Notes: a model not told the origin generated them from the letters alone. 64,000 nt of DNA from Candidatus Aalborgiella aggregata (GCA_016705065.1 JADIYY010000001.1:682001-746000); one strand, 5' to 3'; counted from the first letter of the stretch, positions 17,553 through 26,670 are shown. Numbers and translations are program-made.

Positions 17553-18872
17553 ATGATGCATCCGCAGTACCAGAATATCAACATGTTGAAAATACCGAAT
17601 TTGCCAAATATGCCCGACTATGGTGCAACAGGCATGCCATTTGGTCAGATCAACATCGCCACGAACTCTGGCATCGCTCTTGAGTCATTGATGGAAGAGT
17701 TTTTGGTTTCCATTGTCGCAATGGCGGGTGCCCAAGCTGGTGCAGTTCGCGTTTTAAGCGATGACCAAAAGTTCATGCGGTTGATTGCTCACACAGGTTT
17801 GCCCCATAACGTAGTAGAGGCTGAACGCATCGTTAAGCGCGGATGTGGCATGTGTGGCGTGGCTTTTGGAGAAAATATTTTGGCCTGGGTGGACGATGTT
17901 AAATCCTGTGCCCAACACAACACGGAGGCTTACTTTGGTCAAACCTGTCAACGTGTTTTGGCCATTTCATTACCCCACGGAAATCAAGTATTGGGCGTTT
18001 ACAATTTATTTTTCGAAGACTATACCGAAATCGATGTTCAGACCCAAAGTGTTTTGCGTTTGATTGCCCAGATGCTGGGGTTATCGCTTTATAAAGATCG
18101 TTTAGAGCGTGAAAGATTGCGAATGACCGTACTTCGCGAACGCCAAGAAATGGTTAGCGAAGTACACGATGCTATTGCGCAGACCTTAACCTATGTGCGC
18201 ATGCGTTTGCCACTATTGAACGATGCCATGCTGGCACACAACGATGGCGAGTCGCAAAAATACTTCTCTGATGTTAAAAAAGCAGTTGGTGAGGTGCACG
18301 ACAATTTACGCGAAATCATGACTTATTTCCGAACCCGCATGGACCCTTTGGGTTTGCTGCATGCATTGAAAGAAATTGAAAACAGTTTTGAAGACCGCAC
18401 AGGAATTTCACTCGAAATTAAAAACAATGTGCCACACTTGGATTTAACGGCCGAGCAAGAAGATCAAATTTTCCATATTATTCAGGAGTCTTTAGCCAAT
18501 ATTGCCAAACATTCAATGGCACGACGCGCTGTGGTCAGCATTTCTGAATTAAGTGAAATGTTGGAGTTTTCAATAGAAGACGATGGTTTGGGCTTACAAG
18601 ATCCGACCGTTTCAACGATAGTGACAGCAGCGCATGAGCTGATACCTTCGACCCACTTTGGTTTGGATATCATGCGGGGTCGAGCACAAAAACTTGGCGG
18701 ACGCATCGAAGTAAGCGAAAATGAGGGCGGAGGAACACGCGTGTACTTAAAAATACCAACATCATCGTCGCAGCAAGCTATACAGCCGAAACAGCAGAAC
18801 AAGATCATTCCTATTAATGGAAATATGAATGGAACTGCAATCGAAGCTAAATTCGGAGAATATGGTGGCTGA
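17553..18872 (+). CDS. GAF-domain sensor histidine kinase, NarX-like
   Basis: A soluble 439-residue kinase with no clear membrane segments. A GAF domain (about 40-180) is followed by a coiled linker, a HisKA_3 dimerisation domain (EVHDAIAQTLTYVRMRL, phospho-acceptor His in SEVHDAIAQ) and a HATPase_c domain (IIQESLANIAKHS, DDGLGLQD). The GAF domain is cysteine-rich: CGMC, then SC and TC about 20-30 residues on. This points to redox, metal or gas sensing, an inference only. The response regulator gene overlaps its end by 11 bp, so the pair is translationally coupled. Confidence 0.85.
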   Translation: MMHPQYQNINMLKIPNLPNMPDYGATGMPFGQINIATNSGIALESLMEEFLVSIVAMAGAQAGAVRVLSDDQKFMRLIAHTGLPHNVVEAERIVKRGCGMCGVAFGENILAWVDDVKSCAQHNTEAYFGQTCQRVLAISLPHGNQVLGVYNLFFEDYTEIDVQTQSVLRLIAQMLGLSLYKDRLERERLRMTVLRERQEMVSEVHDAIAQTLTYVRMRLPLLNDAMLAHNDGESQKYFSDVKKAVGEVHDNLREIMTYFRTRMDPLGLLHALKEIENSFEDRTGISLEIKNNVPHLDLTAEQEDQIFHIIQESLANIAKHSMARRAVVSISELSEMLEFSIEDDGLGLQDPTVSTIVTAAHELIPSTHFGLDIMRGRAQKLGGRIEVSENEGGGTRVYLKIPTSSSQQAIQPKQQNKIIPINGNMNGTAIEAKFGEYGG

Positions 18873-19563
18873 ATTATTGCGCGTCATGCTGGTCGATGAC
18901 CATTCATTGTGCCGCAGTGGCTTAACAGAGCTGCTGGAACACCGCGCGGGTGTGAAAGTGGTTGGCGCTACGGGCGAGCCGACGCAAGTCATTCGAATTT
19001 TAGAGGAGCAAAAGCCTGATTTGGTGGTGTTGGATTTGCGTTTGGGTTCTACCGATGGGTTGAGTATTTTGCGTACCATTCGGGCTGAAGGGTATGAAAC
19101 GCCAGTGGTTATTTTGACTATGAGTGACAGTGAAGCTGATTTATCAGCAGCACTTCGCGCGGGTGTTCGGGGTTACTTGTTGAAAGACATGGAGCCTGAA
19201 GAAGTCATTGACTCCATTGTTCGCGCTGCACGTGGTGAGATGGTGGTTTCGTCTGCCATGACCATGAAGTTGGCGCAAATTCTTCAATCAGGGCCCAAAA
19301 TTTCTGCCATGAGCGATTTGGTTGCGTCCTTAACTGAGCGTGAGCGCCAAGTGCTCGAGCATGTGGCACGTGGTCAAAGTAACAAGGTCATAGCACGCGA
19401 ACTCGATATCAGCCACAACACCGTCAAACTGCATGTCAGGCACATCATGGAAAAGCTGAATTTGCGGTCACGGGTTGAAGCAGCGGTGTTTGCTTTTGAA
19501 TACCGCAGTTCACCAGATGGTATGCGTGCCAGCGAAACAGCGCTCAGGACACATTCCGCATAA
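18862..19563 (+). CDS. Response regulator, NarL/LuxR family
   Basis: A receiver domain (VMLVDDHSLCRSGL, phospho-acceptor Asp in LVVLDLRLGSTDG, Lys in LLKDMEPEE) is joined to a LuxR-type helix-turn-helix (LTERERQVLEHVARGQSNKVIARELDIS region). I chose ATG 18862 over the upstream in-frame ATG 18829 because GGAG lies a few bases before it and the protein then starts just before the receiver fold. It overlaps the kinase gene by 11 bp. Likely partner: the GAF kinase. Confidence 0.88.
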   Translation: MVAELLRVMLVDDHSLCRSGLTELLEHRAGVKVVGATGEPTQVIRILEEQKPDLVVLDLRLGSTDGLSILRTIRAEGYETPVVILTMSDSEADLSAALRAGVRGYLLKDMEPEEVIDSIVRAARGEMVVSSAMTMKLAQILQSGPKISAMSDLVASLTERERQVLEHVARGQSNKVIARELDISHNTVKLHVRHIMEKLNLRSRVEAAVFAFEYRSSPDGMRASETALRTHSA

Positions 19564-19568
19564 GATTT

Positions 19569-20780
19569 TTACGACCCGGCCTTTTTAACTGGGCTGCGGC
19601 TATGTAGATCGTCAAGGTAGTACTCAACTCCCGATTCTTCACGTTTCAAAAAGTGTTGAATGGCTTTTGCAAATTCAGGGTGCGCAATCCAATGCGCGCT
19701 GGTCGCTTTGACTGGTAGCAAAGCGCGAGCCATTTTGTGCTCACCTTGTGCGCCCCCCTCAAACCGATGGTAACCTCGTTGAATGCACCATTCAATAGCT
19801 TGGTAGTAACAGGCTTCAAAGTGCAGGCAGTCAATGCTCTCCAAAGCGCCCCAATAACGTCCGTAGGCAATTTTTATGGTGTCTTTTTTGGCTATAGCCT
19901 TCGTATTAATTGCCTGAACTGCTATTAAACTTGTAGCAATAGCTTGGTCACCCCGCATCGCGGTGAAGAGTAGCCAGTTCTCAGGCATGGTTTGCTGCAT
20001 CATGCGAAAGAAATCGCGACTTAAGTAGGGCGCATTCCCATGCTCCCAATACGTTCGTTCGTAGCATTGGTAGAAAAAGTCCCAATCTGAGTCTGGAATC
20101 TCTTTGCCTAATGCACTGCGGAAAGTAACGCCTGCATTGGCAACTTTGCGTCGTTCTTGGCGGATTTTTTTGCGTTTTTCTTGTGTCAAAGTCATTAGAA
20201 ATTCGTCAAAATGCGTGAAGGGATTTTCGTTGTTTGTCCAATGAAATTGCACTGTGTGGCGCAGCATGAGACCTGCTGTTTGACACGCGTTGATATCGCC
20301 ATCACTGCCAAATAGCAGGTGCATAGACGACAAGTTTTGCTCTTCACACCAAGAAATCATGCTTTCAAGTAGTGTGCTTTTCGCTGTTGCATCACGGGCT
20401 AACAGTCGTGTTCCCGGCACCGGCGTAAAGGGTGGGGCGATGGTGGCTTTGGGGTAGTAGGGGAGACCATGTTGGTGGTAGGCATTGGCCCACGCATGGT
20501 CAAAAACATACTCACCGTACGAGTTGGTTTTGATATACAAGGCACTGGCTGCTTGTAACTGGTCGTTCAACCAAATAGAGAAGTACCTAGCGGTCCAGCC
20601 TGTTTGCGTACTGGCACAGCCACTTTGCTGCATCGAGTTGAGGTATTCATAGCGCATGAACGGGGTTGGCACGGTTTGCAAAGCGAGCAGGGCATTCCAG
20701 TCATTGGCGCGTATGTTGTGTAACGAGTCATTGACTTGAATGACATAATCAGGGGCGTTTGATTTTTCTGGCTCAGACAT
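19569..20780 (-). CDS. FemAB-like / GNAT-fold acyltransferase (PF04339 type)
   Basis: A 403-residue protein of the FemAB-like/DUF482 family, with two GNAT-like folds. Visible blocks are HAWANAYHQHGLPYYPKA, KKIRQERRKVANAG, YGRYWGALE and HFEACYYQAIEWCIQRG with RFEGGAQGEHKMARAL. The last is the family signature. The role is unknown; an aminoacyl or acyl transfer is inferred from the fold. Nucleotides 19871-19938 are a dispersed repeat copy translated in frame (LIAVQAINTKAIAKKD), which lengthens the loop before YGRYWG. It converges on the response regulator with a 5-bp gap. Confidence 0.75.
   Translation of the reverse strand: MSEPEKSNAPDYVIQVNDSLHNIRANDWNALLALQTVPTPFMRYEYLNSMQQSGCASTQTGWTARYFSIWLNDQLQAASALYIKTNSYGEYVFDHAWANAYHQHGLPYYPKATIAPPFTPVPGTRLLARDATAKSTLLESMISWCEEQNLSSMHLLFGSDGDINACQTAGLMLRHTVQFHWTNNENPFTHFDEFLMTLTQEKRKKIRQERRKVANAGVTFRSALGKEIPDSDWDFFYQCYERTYWEHGNAPYLSRDFFRMMQQTMPENWLLFTAMRGDQAIATSLIAVQAINTKAIAKKDTIKIAYGRYWGALESIDCLHFEACYYQAIEWCIQRGYHRFEGGAQGEHKMARALLPVKATSAHWIAHPEFAKAIQHFLKREESGVEYYLDDLHSRSPVKKAGS
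19871..19938 (+). repeat. Dispersed repeat copy 4 (inside the FemAB-like gene)
   Basis: TTTTATGGTGTCTTTTTTGG, then TATAGCCTTCGTATTAATTG, then CCTGAACTGCTATTAAAC..GTAGCAAT. The flank resembles that of copy 3. It is read in frame on the minus strand. Confidence 0.7.
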
Positions 20781-20826
20781 TTAAAAATACTTCAATAGAT
20801 ACTTCAATTTATAGCTGCTATCGACT

Positions 20827-22548
20827 ATGACACTCAAAATTTGCATTGCACAACTCAACTTACATGTGGGCGACTTGGCTGGCAACGCACAAAAAATAAT
20901 CAAAGCCGCCAATGACGCCTACGCGCAAGGTGCCAGACTGCTGCTAACACCTGAATTATCCATTTGTGGCTATGCGGCAGAAGATTTGTTTTTGCGCCCT
21001 GCATTTATCACCGCATGCCATGATGCCGTTAAAACAGTAGTCACTGCTTGTGCAGGGTTAAAAGGCATGGTCATCGTGGTTGGTCACCCTGTGGGTGGAG
21101 ACGACCGCAGCAAATCGTTGGCTGTGCAACGCCGTTTCAATGCGGCCAGCGTCATTTCAGAAGGGCGCATTTTAGAAACCTACGCCAAGCGCGAATTACC
21201 AAATTACCAAGTGTTTGACGAACGCCGTTACTTCACACCAGGGCAGGGTGTGTGCGTGTTTCAGGTGGAAGATGAACATGGCCAACAAGTCAGCGTTGGA
21301 TTGTTGATTTGCGAAGACGCTTGGTTTGAAGAGCCGGCACGTTTGGCAAAAGAAGCGGGTGCGCAAGTTTTGGCTGTCATCAACGCATCACCCTTTCACG
21401 TCGGCAAAGGCGGTGAGCGCGTTGAACGCATGGCCAATCGGGTCAAAGCGACAGGTTTGCCATTGGTGTACGCGCACTTGGTGGGTGGTCAGGATGAGGT
21501 GGTTTTTGATGGCGCTTCGTTTGCACTTAATCACCACGCTGAACTGGTGGCCAGGGCTGCCAGTTTTAAGGAAGAATTGTTATTTATATGCACAAATAGA
21601 GCTGTATCCAGCATAGATACTGCCTACAGTGCTATAAATATAGTAGCTTCTGAAATTGATGGGCAAATCACACCGATTGCGCCACTGCGAAGCAGTGAAG
21701 CCGATTTATGGGATGCATTGGTTTTGGGCATTCGCGATTACCTGGGCAAAAATAGCTTTCCGGGTGCGATTTTGGGTCTTTCAGGTGGTATTGACTCGGC
21801 ATTGGTGTTGGCCTTGGCGGTAGATGCCTTGGGCAAAGACAAGGTACGCGCCGTCATGATGCCATCGCCCTATACCGCCGATATCAGTTGGATCGATGCG
21901 CGCGACATGGCTGATCGACTGGGTGTACGCTACGATGAAATTTCCATCGTTCCCGAATTTGTAGCATTCAAAGCCAGTTTGGCGGGCGAGTTCAAAGGGC
22001 TGGCAGAAGACACAACGGAAGAGAACATACAAGCCCGCATACGCGGCACCTTATTGATGGCATTGTCGAACAAATTTGGCAGCATGGTTTTGACCACGGG
22101 TAACAAATCCGAAATGGCAACGGGTTACTGCACTTTGTATGGAGATATGGCGGGTGGATTTGCAGCGATTAAAGACATAGCCAAAACCACCGTGTTTAAA
22201 CTATGCCAATGGCGCAATTTAAACGATCCCAATGGTACGGGCAGCAAGCCGATTCCGGAGCGCATCATTACACGACCACCGAGTGCCGAACTTAGAGCTG
22301 ATCAAAAAGACCAAGACAGTCTGCCTGAATACGAAATCTTAGATGCGATTTTGCAGCGCTACATGGAAAACGACGAAAGCATAGCCGACATCATTGCGGC
22401 TGGTTTCGACGAGAAAGATGTGCAACGTGTGACGCATTTGATCAAAATTAACGAACACAAACGCCGACAAGCACCGATTGGTATTCGCGTCACGCACCGC
22501 AGTTTTGGCAAAGACTGGCGTTACCCGATTACGAACAAGTTCAGGTAA
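20827..22548 (+). CDS. nadE: Glutamine-dependent NAD+ synthetase
   Basis: A two-domain enzyme of 573 residues. The N-terminal nitrilase-type glutaminase domain has the expected Glu in TPELSICGY, Lys in AKRELPNYQVFDE and Cys in LLICEDAWF. The C-terminal synthetase has the P-loop LSGGIDSAL (about 319-327) and TTGNKSEMATGY. It amidates deamido-NAD with ATP and glutamine-derived ammonia. Between the domains, 21599-21648 is a degenerate dispersed repeat copy translated as RAVSSIDTAYSAINIVAS. Length is slightly above that of relatives for this reason. Confidence 0.93.
   Translation: MTLKICIAQLNLHVGDLAGNAQKIIKAANDAYAQGARLLLTPELSICGYAAEDLFLRPAFITACHDAVKTVVTACAGLKGMVIVVGHPVGGDDRSKSLAVQRRFNAASVISEGRILETYAKRELPNYQVFDERRYFTPGQGVCVFQVEDEHGQQVSVGLLICEDAWFEEPARLAKEAGAQVLAVINASPFHVGKGGERVERMANRVKATGLPLVYAHLVGGQDEVVFDGASFALNHHAELVARAASFKEELLFICTNRAVSSIDTAYSAINIVASEIDGQITPIAPLRSSEADLWDALVLGIRDYLGKNSFPGAILGLSGGIDSALVLALAVDALGKDKVRAVMMPSPYTADISWIDARDMADRLGVRYDEISIVPEFVAFKASLAGEFKGLAEDTTEENIQARIRGTLLMALSNKFGSMVLTTGNKSEMATGYCTLYGDMAGGFAAIKDIAKTTVFKLCQWRNLNDPNGTGSKPIPERIITRPPSAELRADQKDQDSLPEYEILDAILQRYMENDESIADIIAAGFDEKDVQRVTHLIKINEHKRRQAPIGIRVTHRSFGKDWRYPITNKFR
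21599..21648 (+). repeat. Dispersed repeat copy 5 (inside nadE, degenerate)
   Basis: GAGCTGTATCCAGCATAGAT, then ACTGCCTACAGTGCTATAAA, then TATAGTAGC. It is most like copy 12 (61566-61627), which has the same GAGCTGTATCC opening. It lies in the linker between the two NadE domains. Confidence 0.6.
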
Positions 22549-22666
22549 AACAAATCAAAATCGCTGATAGATTCAGCTATCTTGTCATGCATTTTGAAAT
22601 TAGAATGCTATACATGAATCGTCAGTTGAATCAATCTATAACCTCATTAAACACAGAAAGACAAGC

Positions 22667-23005
22667 ATGAAACTCATCACCGCCGTCGTGAAACCTTTCA
22701 AACTCGAAGAAGTCCGTGAAGCCTTGGCTGAGTGTGGCGTGACTGGCTTAACGGTGACCGAAGTCAAAGGATTCGGCCGTCAAAAAGGCCACACCGAGTT
22801 GTATCGTGGCGCAGAATACGTGGTCGATTTTTTGCCTAAAGTAAAGGTTGAAGTGGTCGTTAAATCGGCCGATTTGGATCGCTGCGTAGAAGCTATTGTC
22901 AACGCGGCACGCACAGGCAAAATTGGCGACGGCAAAATTTTCGTCACCAGCGTTGAGCGTGTTGTGCGCATTCGCACGGGTGAGGAAGACGAAGTGGCAG
23001 TTTAA
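22667..23005 (+). CDS. glnB: Nitrogen regulatory protein P-II
   Basis: A 112-residue PII protein. The T-loop tyrosine that is uridylylated by GlnD is Tyr51 in TELYRGAEYVVDF. The C-terminal PROSITE-type block KIGDGKIFVTSVE is intact. It senses ATP, ADP and 2-oxoglutarate and controls glutamine synthetase adenylylation and NtrB. It lies 118 bp after nadE, a common pairing in Burkholderiales. The start ATG 22667 opens the canonical MKLITAVVKPFKLEEV. Confidence 0.95.
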   Translation: MKLITAVVKPFKLEEVREALAECGVTGLTVTEVKGFGRQKGHTELYRGAEYVVDFLPKVKVEVVVKSADLDRCVEAIVNAARTGKIGDGKIFVTSVERVVRIRTGEEDEVAV

Positions 23006-23025
23006 AGAAGCATCGCTTTATCGAT

Positions 23026-24033
23026 TTATTTTGGTGGTGCTGCCGTGCTGCCGCGTTCAATCAACTGAAAAGGTAAAAGCGTCTGCGACGCTATTGACTC
23101 ACCTGCAATGGCGCTAAGTATGCTGTTGGAAGTCATTCGACCAAGATCCTGAGTAGGTAATCTAACGGTGGTAAGTCCAGGTATGATTGCCTCGGCAAGA
23201 TCGTGGTCATCGATGCCGCAAATTGATAAATCACGAGGAACTTGAATTCCCATGCGCTGTGCTTCTAACAGTGCACCAGTTGCAAGCAAGTCATTACCGC
23301 AAATAATCGCAGTTGGCGGTTTTTTTGCTTTCATGAGTTCTTGCAGTCCATCTCTACCGCCATTCAAATTAAATACCTGTTCAGTCAGGCAATCTTTATC
23401 CAAGTACAGCCCTGCTTCCGTCAATGTTTTTCGAATACCCACAATACGACTACGAGCGCGATCATTGTGTTTAGTGGTGCCAGAAATGACACCAAATTGA
23501 GTATGGCCAAGTTTAAGTAAATGGGCAACGGCAGTTTTTGCAACAGCTTCGTTATCAAAGCCAATTGAGGATAAACGTGGATCGCACGACCAAGTCAATA
23601 TGGTTGGTTTATCCCACTCTAAAACTTGCTTCCATAGTTTAGGGCTGTGATCTGTGCCAACTAAAACCAGGCCATCAATACCGCGCTGTTGAAGCAGTTT
23701 CACTGCGCCAAACTCAATGTCTGGATCATATTCATGACTGGCAATGATTAATTGGTAATTGGCTTTGGTCAGCGCTGTTTGCAATGCTTGGGTACTGCGA
23801 GCAAAAATTGCATGATCAAGTGTAGGTATCACACAACCGACCGTATATGAGCGCTTTGAAGCCAATGTGCGTGCTGCAACATCGGGTTGATAATCCAGTT
23901 GCGCCACGATCTTGCTAACCATTTCACGAGTGCTGGGACGCACTAAATCTGGACGACTTAGTACACGAGAAACGGTAGCGGTAGACATTCCTACCATCCG
24001 TGCAACATCTTTAAGTGTGCTTTTCTGCTTCAT
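23026..24033 (-). CDS. LacI-family transcriptional regulator of the organosulfonate operon
   Basis: A 335-residue LacI/GalR regulator. The N-terminal helix-turn-helix KDVARMVGMSTATVSRVLSR is followed by the hinge and a periplasmic-binding-protein-like effector domain (GCVIPTLDHAIFARS, ICGIDDHDLAEAI). It is divergent from the importer operon. Two LacI-type operator half-palindrome pairs lie in the shared 170-bp region (24077-24090 and 24164-24177), so it very likely represses that operon and itself. The effector is probably an organosulfonate or a breakdown product. Confidence 0.88.
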   Translation of the reverse strand: MKQKSTLKDVARMVGMSTATVSRVLSRPDLVRPSTREMVSKIVAQLDYQPDVAARTLASKRSYTVGCVIPTLDHAIFARSTQALQTALTKANYQLIIASHEYDPDIEFGAVKLLQQRGIDGLVLVGTDHSPKLWKQVLEWDKPTILTWSCDPRLSSIGFDNEAVAKTAVAHLLKLGHTQFGVISGTTKHNDRARSRIVGIRKTLTEAGLYLDKDCLTEQVFNLNGGRDGLQELMKAKKPPTAIICGNDLLATGALLEAQRMGIQVPRDLSICGIDDHDLAEAIIPGLTTVRLPTQDLGRMTSNSILSAIAGESIASQTLLPFQLIERGSTAAPPK

Positions 24034-24076
24034 ATGTCAATCATGCCATATTCCAACATATTGCAATTGTGTTTAT

Positions 24077-24090
24077 TGCAAGCGATTGCA
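24077..24090. promoter_or_regulatory. LacI-family operator O2
   Basis: TGCAAGCGATTGCA, one mismatch from a perfect palindrome with the central CG typical of LacI/GalR operators. It lies 43 bp upstream of the regulator start codon, where it could mediate autoregulation or looping with O1, 87 bp away. Confidence 0.75.
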
Positions 24091-24132
24091 TCTTTACGAC
24101 CTATCGTTTACCCTAGATTTGCTTATTTACTG

Positions 24133-24177
24133 TTGACTTTGAATGATAAATGGATATATTTCTTGCAAGCGCTTGCA
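24133..24177 (+). promoter_or_regulatory. Promoter and LacI-family operator O1 of the importer operon
   Basis: A -35 TTGACT (24133-24138), a 16-bp spacer and a -10 TATATT (24155-24160) are followed at once by the perfect palindrome TGCAAGCGCTTGCA (24164-24177). The operator covers the expected transcription start, so a bound repressor would block the promoter. The 14-bp palindrome is the classic LacI/GalR type. Confidence 0.85.
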
Positions 24178-24202
24178 TTATTGGATAGTTAAGGGAGAAA
24201 TT

Positions 24203-25000
24203 TTGGCCTTCTTCAAAAGTAGACAAACACGACAAATCAGCATAGGTTTACTTACCCTCGCTGTAGTCGGTTTATTTTGGTATCTTGCGACATCAGTTTT
24301 TGATTGGATAAATCCTTCACGTTTCCCCAAGCCAAGCGAAGCATGGAGTGCATTGCAATTTATTCAAGCAGAAGGATATGGCAATGGCAAACTTCATCAG
24401 CATGTGTTGCATAGCATTCAATTGGTGCTTAAAGGGTTTTCTGTAGCGGTTGCTGTTGGTGTACCTCTGGGTTTGTTGATGGGGTTTTCACGACGCGCTG
24501 AAGCGCTTATCAATCCCGCATTTCTATTACTGCGGCCCATTCCGCCATTGGCTTGGATTCCACTAGCGATTGTTTGGCTTGGATTAGACGATGGATCAAA
24601 AATATTGGTCATTTTTGTTGCCGCATTTGTGCCCTCTGTTATCAATACCTTTACTGGTGTTAGAAACATCGAAGTTCCCATCATGGAGGCATCCAGAATG
24701 TTAGGGGTTCGAGGTTTGAGAATGGTCAAAGAAGTGCTGGTTCCCGGCAGTATGCCTATGATTTTTACTGGTCTTCGACTGTCTTTGCAGGCCAGTTGGA
24801 CCACTTTGGTTGCTGCAGAGTTGATAGGTGCCTTATACGGTTTGGGTAGTATTCTTAACCAAGCTGCTCAAGATATTTATCCAGCAATGATATTAGTGGC
24901 CATGGTTTGCGTAGGTATTTGTGGTGCGCTCTCGACTTGGGTGTTGGGTCAAATTGAAAACAAGGCTATGCCTTGGAGGAAAGGCAGGGTCGCAGAATGA
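24203..25000 (+). CDS. ABC transporter permease, TauC/SsuC-like
   Basis: An inner-membrane permease of about 265 residues with six membrane segments and the cytoplasmic EAA loop (EASRMLGVRGLRMVKEVLVPGSMPMI). It belongs to the NitT/TauT group that imports sulfonates, nitrate and similar anions. I chose TTG 24203 because AAGGGAG lies 5 bp upstream and because the frame upstream of it contains the promoter and operator. An upstream ATG at 24143 is in frame but lies before the predicted transcription start. First gene of the operon. Confidence 0.85.
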   Translation: MAFFKSRQTRQISIGLLTLAVVGLFWYLATSVFDWINPSRFPKPSEAWSALQFIQAEGYGNGKLHQHVLHSIQLVLKGFSVAVAVGVPLGLLMGFSRRAEALINPAFLLLRPIPPLAWIPLAIVWLGLDDGSKILVIFVAAFVPSVINTFTGVRNIEVPIMEASRMLGVRGLRMVKEVLVPGSMPMIFTGLRLSLQASWTTLVAAELIGALYGLGSILNQAAQDIYPAMILVAMVCVGICGALSTWVLGQIENKAMPWRKGRVAE

Positions 25001-25776
25001 ACGATAAACTACCACGCAATGAGTTCTGGCGTCTCACAATAATTGGTACCGTCTCATTCCTAGCTATTTGGTATTTAGCACGATTCTTGCAGCTTGCGCC
25101 ACCTAAATTTTTGCCTATGCCACATGAGGTTATCGCAAAAATCATTGATTTATTTCACAACCCGTTTGCAGGTCATGTGCTCACAGAACATATGCTTGCA
25201 AGTCTGCAACGCTTTGCCATGGGTTTTGGTCTAGCCGCTTTAATTGGTGTGCCTTTGGGATTAATGATGGGTTTGTTCAATTGGCTCGACGATGTTGTGA
25301 CACCGTTATTTGATAGCCTGCGATTCATTGCGCCAGTTGCTTGGGTGCCTTTTGCTGCGCTGTGGTTTGGCACTGGAATTGGTGGTCCTACTATGATCAT
25401 TTTCGCGGGCGCTTTTCCTCCTTGCTTGATTAATGCATACCGTGGTGCAAAAAATGTCGATATTCGTTTCCTTGAAGCAGCCAACATGCTTGGGGTTGGC
25501 AATTTTCGCACCTTGCGTGAGGTATTGTTTCCAGCCGCAGTACCGTCAATCATTGCAGGTCTACGCATAGGAGCTGGATTGGGCTGGCTTTCGTTGGTCG
25601 GTGCTGAACTCATCGTTGCGAGTAGTGGTATGGGGAATTTAATTGTTCGTGCACAAAGCGCGCTTGCAACAGATACTGTCATGGCAGGAATGTTATCAAT
25701 CGGAGCAGTCGGAGTGCTGATTGACATCCTACTTCGACGCATTGAAACGATGCTGCTCAAGTATCGCCAAAGCTAA
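24997..25776 (+). CDS. ABC transporter permease, second subunit
   Basis: A second TauC/SsuC-like permease, about 259 residues with six membrane segments and an EAA loop (EAANMLGVGNFRTLREVLFPAAVPSI). ATG 24997 overlaps the first permease stop as ATGA, so the two are translationally coupled. Two different permeases in one NitT/TauT cluster imply a heterodimeric channel, whereas TauC and SsuC are normally homodimers. An in-frame ATG at 24973 inside the upstream gene is less likely. Confidence 0.85.
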   Translation: MNDKLPRNEFWRLTIIGTVSFLAIWYLARFLQLAPPKFLPMPHEVIAKIIDLFHNPFAGHVLTEHMLASLQRFAMGFGLAALIGVPLGLMMGLFNWLDDVVTPLFDSLRFIAPVAWVPFAALWFGTGIGGPTMIIFAGAFPPCLINAYRGAKNVDIRFLEAANMLGVGNFRTLREVLFPAAVPSIIAGLRIGAGLGWLSLVGAELIVASSGMGNLIVRAQSALATDTVMAGMLSIGAVGVLIDILLRRIETMLLKYRQS

Positions 25777-25831
25777 ATTGAATTGTTCAAGCAAGAGCTA
25801 ACACCAAATATCACAATCTTACGAAAGCGCA

Positions 25832-26635
25832 TTGAAAATGGCCAATATTGAGTTATCAAATGTTTCTCGTGTATTTCAGCGAGATGGAAAAGATTTTCTA
25901 ACTCTGGATGGCATCAACTTAACAGTAGTTGACCGCGAATTCGTTGTCATCGTTGGACCCTCAGGTTGCGGCAAAACGACTTGCATGAGAATGGCAGCAG
26001 GTTTAGAGTTCCCGACTAGCGGTACTGTTAAAGTGAATAATGAAATTGTTAAAGCGCCTGGCCCAGATCGTGCTGTGGTGTTTCAACAGTTTGCATTGTT
26101 TCCTTGGAAAACTGTTTACGAAAATATTGATTTTGGTTTGCGCAGCAAAGGAATCGAATTAGAAAAGCGAAAAAAAACTATTGCTGGTTACATCGAATTA
26201 ATGAACCTGAAAGGCTATGAGAGCGCTTATCCGCATCAGTTGTCAGGTGGTATGCAGCAACGGGTTGCCATTGCACGTGCTTACGCTTTAGATCCGCAAG
26301 TGTTGCTCATGGACGAACCGTTCGGCGCTTTAGATGCGCAAACGCGAGTTGTCATGCAAGAAGAGTTGGTCAAACTGGCCCGAAAGAATCCACGCACCGT
26401 TTTGTTCATAACTCACTCTGTTGAAGAGGCAGTTTACTTAGCAGATCGTGTTGTCATTATGACCAGCCGCCCAGGAAAAATCAAAGAGATCATTGATGTT
26501 AAGACCGTTCGAGAGCAAGAGAATTGGGACAAACATACCAAAATTGAAGATGTCATGGACCTAGAAAGTTTCGTCCATCTTCGTACACGAATCTGGAAGT
26601 CCTTGCGTGAGGAACACGCTGGAACAGATCATTGA
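25832..26635 (+). CDS. ABC transporter ATP-binding protein, TauB/SsuB-like
   Basis: A 267-residue ATPase. Walker A is GPSGCGKTT, the Q-loop lies in VFQQFALFPW, the signature is LSGGMQQRVAIARAYA, Walker B is LLMDEPFGALD and the switch His is in ITHSVEEAV. The QFALFPWKTV sequence after the Q-loop is typical of the nitrate/sulfonate/taurine group. Start TTG 25832 or ATG 25838. It energises the two permeases. Confidence 0.9.
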   Translation: MKMANIELSNVSRVFQRDGKDFLTLDGINLTVVDREFVVIVGPSGCGKTTCMRMAAGLEFPTSGTVKVNNEIVKAPGPDRAVVFQQFALFPWKTVYENIDFGLRSKGIELEKRKKTIAGYIELMNLKGYESAYPHQLSGGMQQRVAIARAYALDPQVLLMDEPFGALDAQTRVVMQEELVKLARKNPRTVLFITHSVEEAVYLADRVVIMTSRPGKIKEIIDVKTVREQENWDKHTKIEDVMDLESFVHLRTRIWKSLREEHAGTDH

Positions 26636-26670
26636 GTTTTTTTAACCGCAACCCACGAAGGAGATATTGA

